A stretch of 8,258 bases of DNA from Reyranella sp. (lineage in GTDB: Bacteria > Pseudomonadota > Alphaproteobacteria > Reyranellales > Reyranellaceae), in assembly GCA_030679805.1 (NCBI GenBank), contig JAUXST010000924.1:1-8258 (forward strand), written 5' to 3'. A program made the position numbers and the translations under genes. Below, piece by piece: positions 5,742-8,258 of the stretch; position 1 is the stretch's first letter; each line of letters starts with the position of its first letter. The notes below the pieces were generated by a model. The model ran no database searches. It saw nothing but the letters and a program-made list of their open reading frames with translations, and was not told the DNA's origin.

Positions 5742-5871
5742 CGCTGGCCCTCCGGGTTCGGACACCGTCAAAAAATCTGCAGGAGCCGGGAACCTAGGCC
5801 AAATAGCGGCGTTAGACCCTACAGTGACCGCGTCTTTCGGGGCGGGTCCGCAACTTTGAGGGGAACCACTC

Positions 5872-6549
5872 ATGCTGAAGAAGCTGCTCGTTGCCGGTAT
5901 CGCCGCGTTTCTCCTGGGGGCGTGCGATAGCCCGCCGCCACAGGCAGCTCCGCCGCCCCCGCCGCCGCCCCCGCCGCCCACATCGTTCATGGTCTTCTTC
6001 GATTGGGACCGCTCTAACCTGTCGGCCCAGGCGATGAGCACCATCCAGCAGGCCGCCGCCGCCTACAAGTCGCGCGGCAGCGCCCGCGTCACGGCCACCG
6101 GCCACACCGATACGTCGGGCCCGGAGAACTACAACATGGCGCTGTCGCTGCGTCGTGCCAACGCGGTCAAGAACGCGCTCGTCCAGCAGGGCGTGCCGGC
6201 AACGGCGATCTCGGTCGTCGGCCGCGGCGAACAGGGCCTGCTGGTTCAGACCGGCGACGGCGTCCGCGAGCCGCAGAATCGCCGCGTCGAGATCGTGATG
6301 GACGGCCAGGCCAGCGTCCCCGCGATTTTCCGCGACCCGGCCGCCTATTGTAAGGCGCTGAGCGACAAGTGGCGCCAGTTCCGCACCTCGCAGGTCGACA
6401 CGCCTGAAGCCGCGGCCATCGCCCAGTGCGAGGCGGGCAACTACGAGCCGGGCATCGCGACGCTCGAGAAGGCTCATATCGACAACAAGCTGCCGCTGCC
6501 GGCGCCCGGCTACCGCTGGCCCGGCCAGTCCTACACGGCACCTTACTAG
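5872..6549 (+). CDS. OmpA-family peptidoglycan-binding lipoprotein with C-terminal extension
   Basis: This 225-residue protein starts with a lipoprotein signal, MLKKLLVAGIAAFLLGAC. The lipobox LGAC ends at Cys18, and Asp19 follows; in enterobacteria Asp at this place retains a lipoprotein in the inner membrane, a rule not shown for this group. A linker with ten prolines in a row (27-36) leads to the OmpA C-like domain (about 39-143). This has VFFDWDRSNLS, GHTDTSG (77-83, with the peptidoglycan-contacting Asp80), LSLRRANAVKNAL (Arg95 region) and NRRVEIVM (136-143). It probably tethers the envelope to the cell wall. Residues 150-225 form an extra segment with Cys160 and Cys186 and an AQCEAGNYEPGIATLEKAHIDNKLPLP-like stretch (185-210) that I recall from small alphaproteobacterial proteins. 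GAGGGG lies eight bases before the ATG, and two hairpins close the gene downstream. Confidence 0.93.
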   Translation: MLKKLLVAGIAAFLLGACDSPPPQAAPPPPPPPPPPTSFMVFFDWDRSNLSAQAMSTIQQAAAAYKSRGSARVTATGHTDTSGPENYNMALSLRRANAVKNALVQQGVPATAISVVGRGEQGLLVQTGDGVREPQNRRVEIVMDGQASVPAIFRDPAAYCKALSDKWRQFRTSQVDTPEAAAIAQCEAGNYEPGIATLEKAHIDNKLPLPAPGYRWPGQSYTAPY

Positions 6550-6565
6550 GCGATCACACAAGACA

Positions 6566-6588
6566 GGGACCGGCTCACCGCCGGTCCC
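6566..6588 (+). terminator. First 3' hairpin after the lipoprotein gene
   Basis: GGGACCGGC (6566-6574) and GCCGGTCCC (6580-6588) pair perfectly around a 5-base loop, 16 bases after the stop codon. No T-run follows (TATCG), so alone it would be a poor intrinsic terminator. It more likely stabilises the 3' end or assists the next hairpin. Confidence 0.6.
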
Positions 6589-6599
6589 TATCGACAAGA

Positions 6600-6630
6600 G
6601 GCGGCTCCCGGCAACGGGGGCCGCCTTTTT
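6600..6630 (+). terminator. Intrinsic (Rho-independent) terminator of the lipoprotein gene
   Basis: GGCGGCTCCC (6600-6609) pairs with GGGGGCCGCC (6616-6625) across the loop GGCAAC, with one G-T pair in the 10-base stem. Five T follow directly (6626-6630). This is a textbook terminator and separates the lipoprotein transcript from the SGNH gene 30 bases on. Confidence 0.88.
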
Positions 6631-6652
6631 GTTGCGCGCCATTGCGGGTAAA

Positions 6653-6668
6653 CGGAGACGTGTCTCCG
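6653..6668. promoter_or_regulatory. Inverted repeat spanning the SGNH start codon
   Basis: CGGAGACGTGTCTCCG consists of perfect 7-base arms around a GT centre. It contains both the only GGAGA near the start and the proposed GTG codon (6660-6662). As RNA it could fold into a 6-base stem with a CGUG loop that hides the start; as DNA it could be an operator. Chance is possible at this length in GC-rich DNA. Confidence 0.4.
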
Positions 6669-8189
6669 CGCCTGAAGAACATCCTCCTCGTCTTTGCGTC
6701 CGTCGTGCTCTGCCTCGTCGCTGCCGAGGCGATCGTCCGCGTCCTCGACGGCTATTCGATGGGCACGCTGCGCCTCAACACGCCAACCGGACCGGCCAGC
6801 GTCGGAGCCGAGCTCGTCGATCGCATCCCGCGCGCCGCGGGGGTCGAGCGGGCCTGGTTCTTCGCCGACCCGCCGCCGCTGCCCAACCGGCGGCCCGTGC
6901 CCGAGGAATGGACGCGGCTCTATCGTTCCATCCAGGATAAGGACCCCGGGCTGCTGGATTTCCGCGCCGCCGACATGTTCAAGGCCTGGAACGCGGTCTT
7001 TGCCAGCGATCCCTGTACCAGCCGCCACCTGCGCGGCGCACCCGGCCGGCTATTCCTGAATGATCCGGCCGACGGCAAGCCGACACCGCCCTATCGCTTC
7101 CTCGCCGATGCAACGCTGCCGAGCGGCCTGGTCACCAACCAGATCGGCTGGCGCGGGGCGCCGATCGAAACCCCGCGCGGCACCCGCACGGTGCGGATCG
7201 TGTTCGTCGGCGCCTCAACCACGGTCGACGCGCATTTCCAGCCCTTCTCCTGGCCGGAGTTCGTGGGCTATTGGCTCAACCGCTGGGTGGAGGCGAAGCA
7301 GTTGCCCGTTCGCTTCGAAGTGCTGAACGCGGGACGCGAAGGCATCTCCTCACCCGACATCGCAGCCGTCGTTCGCACCGAAGTGCTGCCGCTCAGGCCC
7401 GACCTCGTCGTCTATTACGAGGGCGCGAACCAGTTCCGGCTGGCCTCCGTCATCGAAGACGTGGCGAAGGTGACAGCCAACGGTCCAGCGCAGACGGCCG
7501 CGGCACAATCGGGGGCGTCATTGGCCTGGCTGCCAAATGCCGCGCGTTACTCCGCCCTCGCCGGCCGCGTTGAGGCGGCCGTGGGGGCGGCCGTCGGCGC
7601 CGCCACGTCGACGGGCGACGGCCGCGAACCGCCGAAGCCCACGTACCGCCTCGCCTGGCCCGCCGGCCTGGATGAACAGGATCCCGATCTCGCCCATCCG
7701 CACCTGCCCGTCAGCCTGAACGAAATCCAGCGCGACCTCGATCGCATCCGCGCCGATCTCGCCGGCATCGGCAGCGAACTGGCCTTGAGTTCGTTCTTCT
7801 GGCTGGTGAAGGACGGGCTCGCGCTCGACCCGATCCGGCACAAGTACATCCTGCAGCAGCTCAACGCCGCCAACCATCCCACCCGCTACCGCGACCTCGA
7901 ACGCCTGGCCGCGTTCCAGAACCGCGTGTTCGCCAAGTACGCCAGGACGCACGGCCTCGCCTTCATCGACATCGCCGGCGCCACGCCGTTCGAGCCGGAC
8001 CTCTTCGTCGATGCCATCCACACCAACCCCGCCGGCTCGCGCGTGCGCGGCTGGGTCGTCTTCAACCAGCTTCTCCCAATCATCGAGAAGCACCTCGCCG
8101 ACGACGCCTGGCCGCGTCCGTGGCCTCCCGGCGCACCCTCGCCGCTGCCGACATTTACGCCGCGGGAGATCACCTTCACCTGCAGGTGA
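6660..8189 (+). CDS. Membrane-anchored SGNH/GDSL-type hydrolase
   Basis: From the GTG at 6660 this is a 509-residue protein. A single hydrophobic helix (about 7-27, KNILLVFASVVLCLVAAEAI) anchors it, probably with the catalytic part in the periplasm. All four SGNH blocks are visible: VRIVFVGASTT (nucleophile Ser186), NAGREG (Gly225), VVYYEGANQF (Asn257) and DAIHTNPAG (Asp451, His454). The family hydrolyses or transfers ester groups; relatives with this layout act on acetylated or acylated cell-surface glycans and lipids, but no substrate can be assigned here. About 195 residues separate the Asn and His blocks, including an Ala/Gly-rich stretch (305-317). The start is uncertain: the frame is open far upstream through the terminator. 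GTG 6660 keeps a short basic N-terminus before the helix, but GGAGA (6654-6658) is too close for a normal ribosome site, and TTG 6642 is the alternative. No ATG fits. Confidence 0.85.
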   Translation: MSPRLKNILLVFASVVLCLVAAEAIVRVLDGYSMGTLRLNTPTGPASVGAELVDRIPRAAGVERAWFFADPPPLPNRRPVPEEWTRLYRSIQDKDPGLLDFRAADMFKAWNAVFASDPCTSRHLRGAPGRLFLNDPADGKPTPPYRFLADATLPSGLVTNQIGWRGAPIETPRGTRTVRIVFVGASTTVDAHFQPFSWPEFVGYWLNRWVEAKQLPVRFEVLNAGREGISSPDIAAVVRTEVLPLRPDLVVYYEGANQFRLASVIEDVAKVTANGPAQTAAAQSGASLAWLPNAARYSALAGRVEAAVGAAVGAATSTGDGREPPKPTYRLAWPAGLDEQDPDLAHPHLPVSLNEIQRDLDRIRADLAGIGSELALSSFFWLVKDGLALDPIRHKYILQQLNAANHPTRYRDLERLAAFQNRVFAKYARTHGLAFIDIAGATPFEPDLFVDAIHTNPAGSRVRGWVVFNQLLPIIEKHLADDAWPRPWPPGAPSPLPTFTPREITFTCR

Positions 8190-8226
8190 CCCCGAGCGCG
8201 CGAGGCCGACGACGACGACGGGTGCG

Positions 8227-8252
8227 TCACCCGGCAGGCATCCCGCCGGTGA
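8227..8252. other. Inverted repeat after the SGNH gene
   Basis: TCACCCGGC (8227-8235) and GCCGGTGA (8245-8252) form an 8-pair stem with one bulged C and a 9-base loop, starting 38 bases after the stop codon. No T-run is visible before the window ends on either side, so it may be a Rho-independent-like 3' structure or part of the next region. The rest of the 69-base tail shows no gene. Confidence 0.3.
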
Positions 8253-8258
8253 TAGACG

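Larger units (their letters stand above)
5437..5871. other. Non-coding divergent spacer between GNAT and OmpA-type genes
   Basis: No credible gene is seen in these 435 bases. The open frames here are Pro/Gly-rich, lack Shine-Dalgarno sites and run over structured elements. The spacer must contain the GNAT promoter (minus) and the lipoprotein promoter (plus), but neither a clear -35 nor a clear -10 could be assigned. It does hold a 22-base near-palindrome (5559-5580), a strong GC hairpin (5709-5738) and the lipoprotein ribosome site GAGGGG (5858-5863). That is enough room and structure for a small RNA. Confidence 0.6.

Noticed and set aside
5551..5859. 102-codon plus-strand open frame in the GNAT/lipoprotein spacer
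   Set aside because: The product is low-complexity Pro/Gly/Ala without a ribosome site, and it runs through the palindrome-adjacent region and the strong hairpin.
5437..5871. Known structured RNAs (6S RNA, SRP RNA, tmRNA) in the spacer
   Set aside because: None of the conserved sequences I can recall for these RNAs is present, so only an unspecified small RNA is considered.
5812..6642. 276-codon minus-strand open frame opposite the lipoprotein gene
   Set aside because: It is antisense to a convincing OmpA-family lipoprotein, passes through both 3' hairpins and contains poly-Arg/Gly stretches from the proline codons.
7886..8230. 114-codon minus-strand open frame over the SGNH 3' end
   Set aside because: It lies mostly antisense to the SGNH coding sequence, including the conserved DAIH block, and has no recognisable domain or start signal.

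Overview
The window is GC-rich DNA (41 of 60 bases are G or C at 2101-2160) with compact genes, Shine-Dalgarno starts and Gly/Ala/Arg-rich proteins. The protein families, above all the OmpA-family lipoprotein with its C-terminal extension and the LLM flavin oxidoreductase, suggest an alphaproteobacterium, perhaps Rhodospirillales/Reyranella-like or Rhizobiales. This placement comes from remembered family resemblance, not from a search.

Left part (1-1816): two minus-strand genes form a probable operon. A TIGR03032-family protein (507-1619) is followed after 18 bases by the start of a long FG-GAP beta-propeller protein (1-488, cut by the window edge). The latter is built from 71-residue (213-base) tandem repeats with calcium-loop motifs and lacks a visible signal peptide, as in type I secreted exoproteins. 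A 197-base divergent spacer separates them from a plus-strand LLM-class flavin-dependent oxidoreductase (1817-3034).

Middle part (3035-5436): a short dispersed-repeat sequence (3051-3111) precedes an unrecognised, lower-GC gene (3148-3852) for a two-helix membrane protein with a probable beta-rich soluble domain, likely an acquired accessory gene. Next come an Lrp/AsnC regulator (3907-4431, minus), a divergently transcribed NTF2-like small protein (4551-4937, plus) and a GNAT acetyltransferase (4927-5436, minus) whose 3' end overlaps that of the NTF2-like gene by 11 bases.

Right part (5437-8258): a 435-base non-coding stretch holds a near-perfect 22-base palindrome and a strong hairpin with no gene in front of it. 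It is followed by an OmpA-family lipoprotein (5872-6549), two consecutive 3' hairpins of which the second is a classical intrinsic terminator, and a membrane-anchored SGNH hydrolase (6660-8189) whose GTG start sits inside a 16-base inverted repeat.

Most genes look like ordinary chromosomal housekeeping or accessory functions, and the window does not show a clear new multi-gene system. The best leads are the TIGR03032/FG-GAP pair, the orphan membrane protein beside the dispersed repeat, the orphan hairpin at 5709-5738 and the palindrome over the SGNH start codon.
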